From NCBI GenBank assembly GCA_009778055.1, contig WRKN01000130.1, positions 1 to 7,093 on the forward strand: a stretch of 7,093 nt of DNA. Reading direction: 5' to 3'. The translations under genes were made by a program, and so were the position numbers. Positions 1 to 6,328 of the stretch are shown one piece after another (the stretch's first letter is position 1; each line of letters starts with the position of its first letter). Source of the DNA: Synergistaceae bacterium (GTDB lineage: Bacteria; Synergistota; Synergistia; Synergistales; Aminobacteriaceae). The notes beneath the pieces are model-generated. The model made no database searches, had not been told where the DNA came from, and worked only from the letters and a program-made list of their open reading frames with translations.

Positions 1-26
1 TGGTGTGGGAGGCCGGGGGCGAACAC
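1..26 (-). CDS. Start of an unidentified gene downstream of the macroglobulin, cut by the window edge
   Basis: A GTG at 24-26 is preceded on the minus strand by AGGAGG (35-40) with an 8-base spacer. It lies 24 bases beyond the macroglobulin stop, so the two genes are probably co-transcribed. Only MFAPGLPH can be read before the window ends. The first codons can form a GC-only hairpin with the ribosome binding site (see the hairpin at 15-36). It is known that YfhM-type bacterial alpha-2-macroglobulin genes are often followed by pbpC, encoding penicillin-binding protein 1C, a peptidoglycan glycosyltransferase/transpeptidase that repairs the wall after attack. That would fit this position, but the eight residues neither support nor exclude it. 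The start call rests only on the spacing and quality of the Shine-Dalgarno sequence. Confidence 0.35.
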
Positions 27-36
27 TCGCGCCCCC
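15..36 (-). promoter_or_regulatory. GC-only hairpin around the ribosome binding site and GTG of the downstream gene
   Basis: Bases 15-21 (GGGGGCG) and 30-36 (CGCCCCC) are perfectly complementary, giving a 7-bp all-GC stem with an 8-base loop. In the minus-strand transcript the loop holds the candidate GUG start, and the upstream arm overlaps the 3' end of the AGGAGGGGG ribosome binding site. No U-tract follows, so it does not look like an intrinsic terminator. Translation control, or coupling to ribosomes finishing the macroglobulin frame 24 bases upstream, is an inference. Confidence 0.4.
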
Positions 37-50
37 TCCTACCCGGCTTC

Positions 51-1631
51 TTACTTTATTGTTACGCTGCCTCCGGACTCGCCGACGAAATGGACGCCGC
101 TGTTGTACATGGCCTCGGCGGCCAGGGGAGGCACGGCGAAGCTGCCTCTCGTAACGGCCCTCATAACGAAGCGGTACGAGGACTCCTTAGTCAGGTCGTC
201 GATAAAAATGACGAGCCGGTCATCCCTGACGTCATAGCGGGTCCCATCCTGCCCGCGTCCGTGTTCTTCGTCAATCGTACGCGGGTTTTCAATCAGGCGC
301 GGGTTATCGATCTCCATCCCGGCGGGCAGAAGATAGGAGACCGCCACGTCCCTTACAGGCAGCATGGGGGTCAGCATCAGGGTAACGAAAATTTTCGCTC
401 CATGAGGGATGTCCTGTCCGGGTTCAATCCGCGCCCCGTTACCGTACTCCCATATATGACTCACGTTCAACCCGCTGGCTGCGGGGTTGGGAGCGGCGGC
501 AGGCGACCCTGTGACGTGCCATGTGTAATACCCGGTTCCGGTTCCCGCGGCGCGCAGGGTCAAGGGAGAGTCGGGGAGGGCCGCCACTTCCACCGGCTTC
601 TTTTCTCCGCTGCGGAACGAAAGGATTTTTTCTTCCTCTCCGCCCGGACCCGACAATGTCGCTTCCAGTTGCCCCTTTTCATACCCGGCCCTGAGGAGGT
701 AGCGCCCCAGCGCCATCGCCACGGCCGAGTTTTCCTGCGTGCTGTGCCAGTTATTTTTCCTGCCTGAATCCAGGAGGAATTGAACGAGTTTTACCGCTTC
801 AACAGACCTTGGCTCTACCTCGGCCCACATGGACAGCAACTGGGCGGCGTTGCGCACGCTGGAGTCAAGGGTTTCGTGAAGGGCCTCGGGCGCCTGCGCC
901 TCGTCGCCGTCGAATCCGCTGAAAGTCCCCAGGCCCCTCAGCGCGTCGGCGCGCCCGTCGATGACCGCCTCGGCTCCCGCCAGCCATATCCGGCCGGACG
1001 GCCACATGTATTGGATGTTTTCTTTCAGATAGTGTATCCAGCCAAGGGGTTTTTCCCCGTTTAGAGCCAGCACGTAAACGGCGTAGGCTTTGGTGGTGAA
1101 GTCGTCCATTTCCCGGAATTTATTGACGTCGCCGCCCGGGATGGAGGGCAGGAGCTGCCTCAGCCAGTTGACGGAGCTTCTGAGCATTTCCTCCGGGTAT
1201 TCGACTCCCGCCTTTCGCGCTTCCGTCAAAAAATGCGCCGCGTAAACACTGCCCCAGTTATAGGGGCGCGCGTCCCCCGCCCATCTGACGAAAGAGCCGT
1301 CGTAAAGCTGCATGGATTGGACGCGGGAAATAGCGCGGCCTGTTTTCAGCCTGACCGCGTCGCTGTTGACAAGCAAAGGGTCGATCTCGGACAGCGCGTT
1401 CGGCAGAACCAGGAACGGCCACGCCGAGGATATAACCTGCTCAAGGCATCCGTGGGGGTAATTGGCGAGGAAGTTCACGGCTTTGGTGATGTCCACGAGA
1501 GGGGTGTCGGCCAAAATCAATTTCCCGGACACGCCGCCGGCGAATGATTTTTTATCGACGTCTATTTTCGTATCGCCGCTCTCGAAGAACCCGGAGCCTG
1601 AAACCGTAATTACGGGGAAAGGGGAGCGCAC
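51..1631 (-). CDS. Alpha-2-macroglobulin, C-terminal part (thioester domain and last macroglobulin domain), separated by an in-frame stop
   Basis: This 526-codon stretch is in the same frame as the larger part upstream and continues it directly after the TAA at 1653-1655. Residues 57-65 contain YPHGCLEQ, the CxEQ thioester motif of alpha-2-macroglobulins, in which Cys62 (codon 1446-1448) and Gln65 (1437-1439) form the bond that covalently captures a protease. The alpha-helical thioester domain runs from about 45 to 315, with the typical WHSTQEN stretch at 295-301. A terminal macroglobulin domain (bMG10-like) covers about 388-526 and ends at a natural TAA (51-53). The GTG at 1629-1631 is simply the first possible start after the stop. 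Only a poor AGGA, 12 bases away, precedes it, and there is no signal peptide, so a product made from here would stay in the cytoplasm without the bait region. It is best read as the disconnected second half of one gene. The frame is otherwise undamaged. Confidence 0.93.
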   Translation of the reverse strand: MRSPFPVITVSGSGFFESGDTKIDVDKKSFAGGVSGKLILADTPLVDITKAVNFLANYPHGCLEQVISSAWPFLVLPNALSEIDPLLVNSDAVRLKTGRAISRVQSMQLYDGSFVRWAGDARPYNWGSVYAAHFLTEARKAGVEYPEEMLRSSVNWLRQLLPSIPGGDVNKFREMDDFTTKAYAVYVLALNGEKPLGWIHYLKENIQYMWPSGRIWLAGAEAVIDGRADALRGLGTFSGFDGDEAQAPEALHETLDSSVRNAAQLLSMWAEVEPRSVEAVKLVQFLLDSGRKNNWHSTQENSAVAMALGRYLLRAGYEKGQLEATLSGPGGEEEKILSFRSGEKKPVEVAALPDSPLTLRAAGTGTGYYTWHVTGSPAAAPNPAASGLNVSHIWEYGNGARIEPGQDIPHGAKIFVTLMLTPMLPVRDVAVSYLLPAGMEIDNPRLIENPRTIDEEHGRGQDGTRYDVRDDRLVIFIDDLTKESSYRFVMRAVTRGSFAVPPLAAEAMYNSGVHFVGESGGSVTIK

Positions 1632-1652
1632 CGGCAGTTCTATTTCCTGCTC

Positions 1653-1655
1653 TTA
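1653..1655 (-). other. In-frame TAA interrupting the alpha-2-macroglobulin gene
   Basis: The minus-strand codons read AGT TAA GAG CAG GAA, that is S-stop-E-Q-E, and the frame then continues through IELPV into the C-terminal part with no shift. Both parts share the same frame (first bases 5483 and 1631 are both 2 modulo 3), so this is a point nonsense change and not an indel. A one-base change from CAA (Gln), GAA (Glu) or AAA (Lys) would create it. CAA to TAA is the only transition among these. Natural mutation and sequencing error cannot be told apart here. Confidence 0.95.
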
Positions 1656-4600
1656 ACTTTTCCCATCGCCCCACGAGGTCTTTACGCTGTATACCGCCGT
1701 TCCGGGAACAAGGGCCTTAATGGCCACGTTCCAGCTATGCGAGCCTTTGGCGGGGACGGAAACGGTTACGGCGTTTTCACCTTCGATAGACAGTTCTTCC
1801 GTCGCCGACACTTCGACGGAAACCTCTTTTGTTTCCTCGCCGGAGTTGAAGATGGTCACCGGGACGGTGAAAACGTCGCCCGGCGCGGCGAAACGCGGCA
1901 AATCGGCCTCGGTTGTCACGTCGCGGGCAATCTGCACCGTCCGCTCGGCCATGCCGTGGCGGCTGCCGGACGAGGCGACGGCGAAGACGCGCCCGCGCCC
2001 GCTGAACTCGGGCAGTTCAAGCTCAACCTTTACGACGCCGGTTTCGTCGGCGGAAAGCATTCCGTCGAATATGGAAAGGATCTTGAACCTCTGCCCGCCG
2101 GACGCGCCGAAAAAGGCCTCCAGCAAAGCCCCTCCCGACGGATGAAGCAGTTCCGTGCTCCTCGACTCCAAAGGCATCAACTGGTCGTAGAAGTCGTATC
2201 CGTCCGAGTTCATCCGCCGCCTGGCCAGGAAATGCCCGACAAGGTCGGGCGTCTTGAAATTAGTCAGGCCGAGCACTCCGTCATCCACCAGCGCCAGGGC
2301 TATTTCCCCTCTGACGGGCTGTCCCTGCGGCCCGCTCCCGTCCGGGACGCTCCCGTTCGGGATACTAAGCGTCAGGGTAACGGGGAGCCGCGCGGCGGGT
2401 TCGATCTTCTCCGGGACGTCCAGTTTCACGTTGAGGCGCGACTCGCTTGTATCGATACTGACGAGTTTTACCCCCACCGCGCGGTGAGTGCCCCACGTTT
2501 CGTTTTCCACGACCGGGCGTATCAGCCAGGCGGCGCACCAGGCGTTGGGGGTCATCTGCTCGGTTATGGGCATCTCGATGACGGTTTCCGAACCCTCCAC
2601 CCTGATTATCCTGCGGTCTATGAACCCGAACGCCTCGACGTTGAAAAGCAAAAGGCCCTTGAACGGAGCGCGCAGGGTAATCTGGGCGACATCTCCAACA
2701 TTATAGGACATTTTGTCGGTTTCGATCTCCACTCGGTCGATGAGCTGCGAGCCCCTCTGCGCGTATTCGGCGCTGTAGGCGTCGAACCGGATTGAGGCGC
2801 TGGCGCTGTCTTCCTCATCGCTGATCTTGACTATGTAAGTTCCCCATGACTCCGGCTTGAACGTGACGTTTCCCACGCCGTCCTTCGTCGTCAGGCTTTT
2901 GGTTTCTATTTTGCTCAGTTCCTCGCTGCTCTGCCAGCGAGTGTGCCCGTCCACATTAACCAGATTGTAGTTCCACGTAACGCGGTAAAAAGTTGCGATA
3001 AGGTCAATGTCAACCGGTTCTTCCCCCGGAGAGAGGGAGGCCGCGCGGAACGTTAGCTCCCTGCCCACCGCCAGCTCGCCTTCCGGAGCGGCCAGGCCGA
3101 GAAGCCACGGAGATGGGTAGTAGGGGAGGGTCAGGCTGTTGTATACCCAGCGCCCTCCTTCCTCCATCACCCGCGCCGTGACGGTCACGTCCACGACAGT
3201 GCCCTGCCAGTCGTCCGGCACGGAGAAGGAAAATCGTTCCTCACCCTCGGAGTTGAGGCGTTTGTCGGACACGATGTCCTCTGCGGCGGGGGAGAAACTC
3301 CTGGTATCGTCTTTGAACGTGTAGGACGCCCATCTGGGGTTTTTGGGTTTAAACAGTCCCTCCCTCGCGCGCCAGAGGGCCTCCCATCTCAGCCCCGCGC
3401 CGTCCGCGCCGAAAAGGTATTTAGCCGATACGTTGAAGGCATTTTCGCTGCCGGAGGTTATTTCGCCAGCGTCCGCGCTCAGTTTTACCTCGATACGGGG
3501 CGGGGCGAAGTCCTCCACGTTGAAGTTCATCACCCCAATGGACTTGTTTTCGTCGCCGGGAATAAAAAGCGAGCACGTCCACACGCCGGTCAGCGCGTTT
3601 TCGGGAATGTCGAAATCCAGCAGCGCGCCGCCTTCCTCGCTGAGCAGAGCGGTGTTCCGCCTAACCGTGCGCCCTATGGGGTCGCGCACGATGAAAAGCA
3701 CGGGGAACGGCGCGGGCGTCGAAAGGTCGAAGCTGCGTACCACCGCCTTGAAGGCCGCCCGTTCGCCGGTTCGATAGATGTCACGCGCGGAAAACACCGC
3801 GGCGTCGTATCCCGACGTAAGCCACGGACGCCCTGACGTGTCAAATACCTCTTTCGACAAAAGCCCTTGAGTCAATCTGACGAAGGTGACGTCGTGCTCT
3901 TTGCTTACGGTGACAAAATGAGGGGCCAGATTTTCGCGTTTGTCCCATATTTCGCCGCGCTGCAAATGCCATACTCCGTCCGCGCCGGTTTTGCCCTCCG
4001 CCAGCAGTTGGTTGGCGTTGCTGTAAACCCGCACGTCGGCGTCAGTCACCGGCTCCAGGCCGGACAAGGTGTTGACCCATACCAATACCCCGTCTTCCCA
4101 CAGGCGAGCTACCACGCCCATGTCGCTCAGGTTGACGACTTTGGAGGCCTCGTCCCACCATTCGCTGTCCGGGTTGGAAAGCGTCAGCATGAAAAGCCCT
4201 CGGTTAGAAGGCCCGTTGTCGCCGCTCAGAAGGTCTTCCAGCGATATGCTGCGGCGTACCCTTTCGTTGAGGGGAAGGGAGAGGTTGATTTGCCTGCTGT
4301 ATACGCGCCTTGCGAGATCACGCTGAAAATACGTGTATTCGCCGCGCATGACATATGGAATGTTGTTCTCGTAAAGCCTCCACATGTCAATTTTCAATTT
4401 GTGCAGGTTTGTGAGTTCCACAGGTATTTTTCCTCCGGCGGCAGGGGACAGGTACATTCCCCCGGTTGATGGGAACTCGATGGACGAATCGAGGTCGGGC
4501 ATGATCAGCGCCTGAACGTAGTCTTCTTCGAGAGCTATACCTCTTTGTGAGCTGGGAAGCCCCTTTTTGAACGTCAAAACAAATCTTTCGCGCGGCTTGA

Positions 4601-5483
4601 AATCGCCTTGGATGAAAAACGTGCTACCGTAATATGATTGCAGGGTGAAAGGAGTCTTGGGCTCGACGCTTATGAAGTCCGCGGCTGCCTGCGGATCGAT
4701 GCTAAAGGAGGTTTCTAACCTTATGTTTCCATCGGAGCGAGCTTCCAGGCCGGTAATCCTGAGGACGGATTTTACGTCGAGCGTCCGAACCTCGTCCCTT
4801 TCCAATACGAGATTTCCTCTTTCGCCGGTCAGTCCGGCGGCTATCCTGACGTTCAATTGGGAATTCGGCAGATTTTCGGCTCTGGTGTAAACGGTTGCGT
4901 TGGCCGTTGTGGAAACGCCGCCGGTAATCCTGTATTCCAGTTGGCGCCCCCTGACGTCCGTTATCGACAGGAAGCCGCGCAGGCGGTTAGGGAAAACCGG
5001 CATGTTGAAGTCGAGCCGGACGTTGACCTCCCTGTCGCTTGTTACCGTGGCCTGGGCGGCCAAAAGCGACGGCGCGGCCGTTTGAAAGGAGTAGGTTCCG
5101 CTTCCGATGCTTTTTCCGTTCAGCGTTTTGAAGTCTTCTTTAATCGATACGGTATACTTGGTGCCCATGTTCAGCGGGGCCAGAAGCGACGCCAAGAAAG
5201 TGCTCTGGTCCAGCCACTTGCCCTCGGCTTGAATCGAGGGAGTGACGGTAAACGGGAAATCCTCGCCCGACAGGGCTTCATCGACTTTTTCCCACGGCGC
5301 TACCGGCTCGGCGAACGAAACTATAAACGTTACGTTGTTGCCGACGTTCCCGGTAGGGGAGAAGGAGGTTATCAAGCCGGTATCAGCCGGAGCGCCCTCC
5401 AAAGGCATACTTGACGATAAAACCATCATTATTGATAGAATCCAGAGCACAAAGCGCAAACCGGTTCGTAAATTTCCGCCCAT
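1653..5483 (-). CDS. Bacterial alpha-2-macroglobulin, N-terminal part, ending at a premature stop
   Basis: This is a periplasmic protease-trap protein: a protease cuts the bait region, the protein changes shape, and a thioester binds the attacker. The ATG at 5481-5483 follows GGAAGGAAGG by 7 bases. Residues 8-27 form a hydrophobic export signal with cleavage likely near residue 30. It contains no lipobox Cys, unlike E. coli YfhM, so the product would be soluble or held by an uncleaved signal. Ig-like macroglobulin domains fill about 38-330. An MG3-like domain follows at about 455-550 (LEDGVLVWVN-type start) and MG2 at about 555-660 (IYRTGERAAFKAVVR). The bait-region domain is at about 914-1080, ending in ALVDDGVLGLTNFKTPD, and the A2M domain is at about 1135-1225 (ELPEFSGRGRVFAVA, AERTVQIARDV). 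The frame stops after TSWGDGKS at residue 1276, before the thioester. The whole frame to base 51 would be about 1,810 codons, near the roughly 1,650 of YfhM. As encoded, this part could be exported but could not trap covalently. Confidence 0.95.
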   Translation of the reverse strand: MGGNLRTGLRFVLWILSIMMVLSSSMPLEGAPADTGLITSFSPTGNVGNNVTFIVSFAEPVAPWEKVDEALSGEDFPFTVTPSIQAEGKWLDQSTFLASLLAPLNMGTKYTVSIKEDFKTLNGKSIGSGTYSFQTAAPSLLAAQATVTSDREVNVRLDFNMPVFPNRLRGFLSITDVRGRQLEYRITGGVSTTANATVYTRAENLPNSQLNVRIAAGLTGERGNLVLERDEVRTLDVKSVLRITGLEARSDGNIRLETSFSIDPQAAADFISVEPKTPFTLQSYYGSTFFIQGDFKPRERFVLTFKKGLPSSQRGIALEEDYVQALIMPDLDSSIEFPSTGGMYLSPAAGGKIPVELTNLHKLKIDMWRLYENNIPYVMRGEYTYFQRDLARRVYSRQINLSLPLNERVRRSISLEDLLSGDNGPSNRGLFMLTLSNPDSEWWDEASKVVNLSDMGVVARLWEDGVLVWVNTLSGLEPVTDADVRVYSNANQLLAEGKTGADGVWHLQRGEIWDKRENLAPHFVTVSKEHDVTFVRLTQGLLSKEVFDTSGRPWLTSGYDAAVFSARDIYRTGERAAFKAVVRSFDLSTPAPFPVLFIVRDPIGRTVRRNTALLSEEGGALLDFDIPENALTGVWTCSLFIPGDENKSIGVMNFNVEDFAPPRIEVKLSADAGEITSGSENAFNVSAKYLFGADGAGLRWEALWRAREGLFKPKNPRWASYTFKDDTRSFSPAAEDIVSDKRLNSEGEERFSFSVPDDWQGTVVDVTVTARVMEEGGRWVYNSLTLPYYPSPWLLGLAAPEGELAVGRELTFRAASLSPGEEPVDIDLIATFYRVTWNYNLVNVDGHTRWQSSEELSKIETKSLTTKDGVGNVTFKPESWGTYIVKISDEEDSASASIRFDAYSAEYAQRGSQLIDRVEIETDKMSYNVGDVAQITLRAPFKGLLLFNVEAFGFIDRRIIRVEGSETVIEMPITEQMTPNAWCAAWLIRPVVENETWGTHRAVGVKLVSIDTSESRLNVKLDVPEKIEPAARLPVTLTLSIPNGSVPDGSGPQGQPVRGEIALALVDDGVLGLTNFKTPDLVGHFLARRRMNSDGYDFYDQLMPLESRSTELLHPSGGALLEAFFGASGGQRFKILSIFDGMLSADETGVVKVELELPEFSGRGRVFAVASSGSRHGMAERTVQIARDVTTEADLPRFAAPGDVFTVPVTIFNSGEETKEVSVEVSATEELSIEGENAVTVSVPAKGSHSWNVAIKALVPGTAVYSVKTSWGDGKS

Positions 5484-5520
5484 AAAACAACCTTCCTTCC
5501 TTATATATATGTAAACGAAT

Positions 5521-5547
5521 TTTATACTAAACCGAGATTAATACCAA
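5521..5547 (-). promoter_or_regulatory. Candidate promoter of the alpha-2-macroglobulin gene
   Basis: On the minus strand, TTGGTA (5542-5547) and TATAAA (5521-5526) are separated by 15 bases, upstream of the macroglobulin start. The spacer is short for sigma70. An alternative -10, TATATA, lies inside the TA-rich run at 5501-5510, next to the ribosome binding site. The 169-base gap 5484-5652 contains no hairpin with a U-tract, so read-through from the GIY-YIG gene is also possible. Confidence 0.3.
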
Positions 5548-5652
5548 GTTGCGAGCGAACGGATGTGAATGTGAATCTGAAACTCAAATGCCCAACAATA
5601 CTGCTTCTAGCTATTCTAACTTCAGGCCCTTGATTTCAAATTGATATAAAAC

Positions 5653-5907
5653 CTAGACAAGGTTAGCTCCGTCAATCAATCCTGATTTGGCCGCGCGGGT
5701 CATCTTTTTGATTGCCCGTTCACGGCGCATGGCTTCGCTTTTGGAGGCAAACTCCTCTTTGTGCGCCAGCTCCACCGGGAGCCTGGCTCTGGTATACCTG
5801 CTTCCCATGCCTTTGTTGTGGGTGTCGAGCCTTTTTTCGAGGTCGTCGGTCCAGCCCGTGTAGAACGTGCCGTCGCTGCAGCGGACGATATAAGTAAAAT
5901 ATGCCAT
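5653..5907 (-). CDS. Small GIY-YIG domain protein (YhbQ/UPF0213-like putative endonuclease)
   Basis: At 84 residues this is a complete single-domain protein of the stand-alone GIY-YIG group. The first strand YFTYIVRC (3-10) holds a degenerate GIY motif, and FYTGWTDDLEKRL (15-27) holds the YIG-equivalent YTG (16-18) and the conserved catalytic-type Arg26. RYTRARLPVEL (37-47) and the helix SEAMRRERAIKK (57-68), with the likely metal-binding Glu63, complete the fold. Members are presumed metal-dependent nucleases, and E. coli YhbQ is linked to DNA processing. No substrate can be read from this sequence. The ATG is preceded by GGGGGAAAAGAAGA, a weak ribosome binding site, but the protein begins exactly where the family does. 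The stop is TAG. No functional link to the macroglobulin downstream is evident. They share only strand and neighbourhood. Confidence 0.94.
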   Translation of the reverse strand: MAYFTYIVRCSDGTFYTGWTDDLEKRLDTHNKGMGSRYTRARLPVELAHKEEFASKSEAMRRERAIKKMTRAAKSGLIDGANLV

Positions 5908-5926
5908 TCTTCTTTTCCCCCACTTC

Positions 5927-5956
5927 TATCTTATGTCCTATAATGTATCTTATGTC
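5927..5956. repeat. 11-bp direct repeat, 19-bp period, upstream of the GIY-YIG gene
   Basis: TATCTTATGTC occurs at 5927-5937 and again at 5946-5956. Its core ATCTTATG recurs inverted as CATAAGAT at 5972-5979. A spacing of about two helical turns would suit a dimeric regulator binding side by side, but no known operator is recognised. The copies begin 20 bases upstream of the start codon. Confidence 0.6.
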
Positions 5957-6054
5957 ACATTTACTATTAGGCATAAGATTGTCTTGGAAATTCATCCTTG
6001 GAAATCCATTTTAATCTATCGGGCTTTGCGTGACGGATTGAACATTATAGGACA
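5934..6054. repeat. Perfect 13-bp inverted repeat spanning 121 bp of spacer
   Basis: TGTCCTATAATGT at 5934-5946 is matched exactly by its reverse complement ACATTATAGGACA at 6042-6054. Each arm contains a consensus TATAAT, pointing inward on opposite strands. The outside flanks (CTTA and CGCA) are not duplicated, so there is no target-site duplication to support a mobile element. There is no coding sequence between the arms. Confidence 0.65.
5983..6010. repeat. Two tandem copies of a 14-bp unit
   Basis: CTTGGAAATTCATC (5983-5996) is followed directly by CTTGGAAATCCATT (5997-6010), 12 of 14 bases identical. It lies inside the 121-bp inverted-repeat interval. Function is unknown. Confidence 0.6.
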
Positions 6055-6060
6055 CGCAAA
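6025..6060. repeat. 8-bp inverted repeat overlapping one arm of the larger inverted repeat
   Basis: TTTGCGTG at 6025-6032 and CACGCAAA at 6053-6060 are exact reverse complements with 20 bases between them. It could form a hairpin with a large loop, or be an operator-like dyad. No factor is recognised. Confidence 0.5.
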
Positions 6061-6135
6061 ATTATCCCAGGATACCGGGTGATATTGGCAACTGACTCCC
6101 CCACCCAAAAAGAAAAAGGAGCGGAAGTAAAATAT

Positions 6136-6167
6136 AAAAAACCCGTGCCGAAAGACACGGGTTTTTT
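6136..6167 (-). terminator. Strong intrinsic terminator after tRNA-Gln, potentially bidirectional
   Basis: AAAAAACCCGTG (6136-6147) and CACGGGTTTTTT (6156-6167) are perfect complements around the 8-base loop CCGAAAGA. In the minus-strand transcript this is a GC stem followed by a U-run, placed 25 bases beyond the CCA end of the tRNA, so it probably ends the tRNA transcript. The symmetric A and T tracts would also stop plus-strand transcription. No plus-strand gene is seen here. Confidence 0.9.
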
Positions 6168-6192
6168 AATTGGACTGTCTTGAAGTTAATAT

Positions 6193-6266
6193 TGGCTGGG
6201 GTGGCTGGATTCGAACCAACGATGACGGAACCAAAGTCCGCTGCCTTACCACTTGGCTACACCCCA
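6193..6266 (-). tRNA. trnQ: tRNA-Gln (anticodon UUG)
   Basis: All 74 bases fold into a cloverleaf. The 7-bp acceptor stem UGGGGUG/CACCCCA is followed by discriminator G and a genome-encoded CCA (6193-6195). The D-arm is GCC/GGC with loop AAGUGGUAA. The anticodon stem GCGGA/UCCGU closes with a G-U pair around loop CUUUGGU, giving anticodon UUG. The T-arm is GUUGG/CCAGC with loop UUCGAAU. The starting U and weak U-A first pair are typical of bacterial tRNA-Gln. It reads CAA and, by wobble, CAG. It has its own promoter and terminator, so it is a single-gene transcription unit. The anticodon is the normal glutamine one, not a UUA ochre suppressor. Confidence 0.97.
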
Positions 6267-6291
6267 AAGTTTACGCGGAACACAGCATGTA

Positions 6292-6320
6292 ATTATCGGC
6301 GAAAATTTCATCCGCGTCAA
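6292..6320 (-). promoter_or_regulatory. Sigma70-type promoter of tRNA-Gln
   Basis: On the minus strand, TTGACG (6315-6320) and GATAAT (6292-6297) are separated by exactly 17 bases. Each hexamer matches the consensus at five of six positions. The -10 ends 25 bases before the tRNA 5' end, leaving room for a short leader. The -35 begins only 8 bases past the stop of the surface-protein gene. Confidence 0.78.
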
Positions 6321-6328
6321 TGGCCGGT

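Noticed and set aside
15..36. Intrinsic terminator after the macroglobulin gene
   Set aside because: The hairpin has no U-tract on either strand and overlaps a good ribosome binding site and start codon.
3..767. Long plus-strand open frame opposite the end of the macroglobulin
   Set aside because: It lies antisense to the conserved C-terminal domain, has no recognisable domain or convincing ribosome binding site, and is expected by chance in GC-rich coding DNA. The same applies to the plus-strand frames at 1737-2795, 3867-4469 and 4857-5414.
1653..1655. Recoding of the internal stop (selenocysteine, pyrrolysine or altered genetic code)
   Set aside because: The codon is TAA, used by neither system, and TAA, TAG and TGA all end other frames in this window at natural protein ends.
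5720..5995. 91-codon minus-strand frame overlapping the GIY-YIG gene
   Set aside because: It is an alternative frame of the same DNA with low-complexity Arg/His-rich content, whereas the other frame is a clear full-length family member.
5934..6054. Miniature transposable element
   Set aside because: The 13-bp ends are perfect, but there is no target-site duplication, and no second copy in the window to show mobility. It is kept as a repeat only.
6193..6266. tRNA-Gln acting as a dedicated suppressor of the macroglobulin TAA
   Set aside because: The anticodon is plain UUG with a normal cloverleaf. Near-cognate reading of UAA by such a tRNA is possible in principle, but nothing here supports it.
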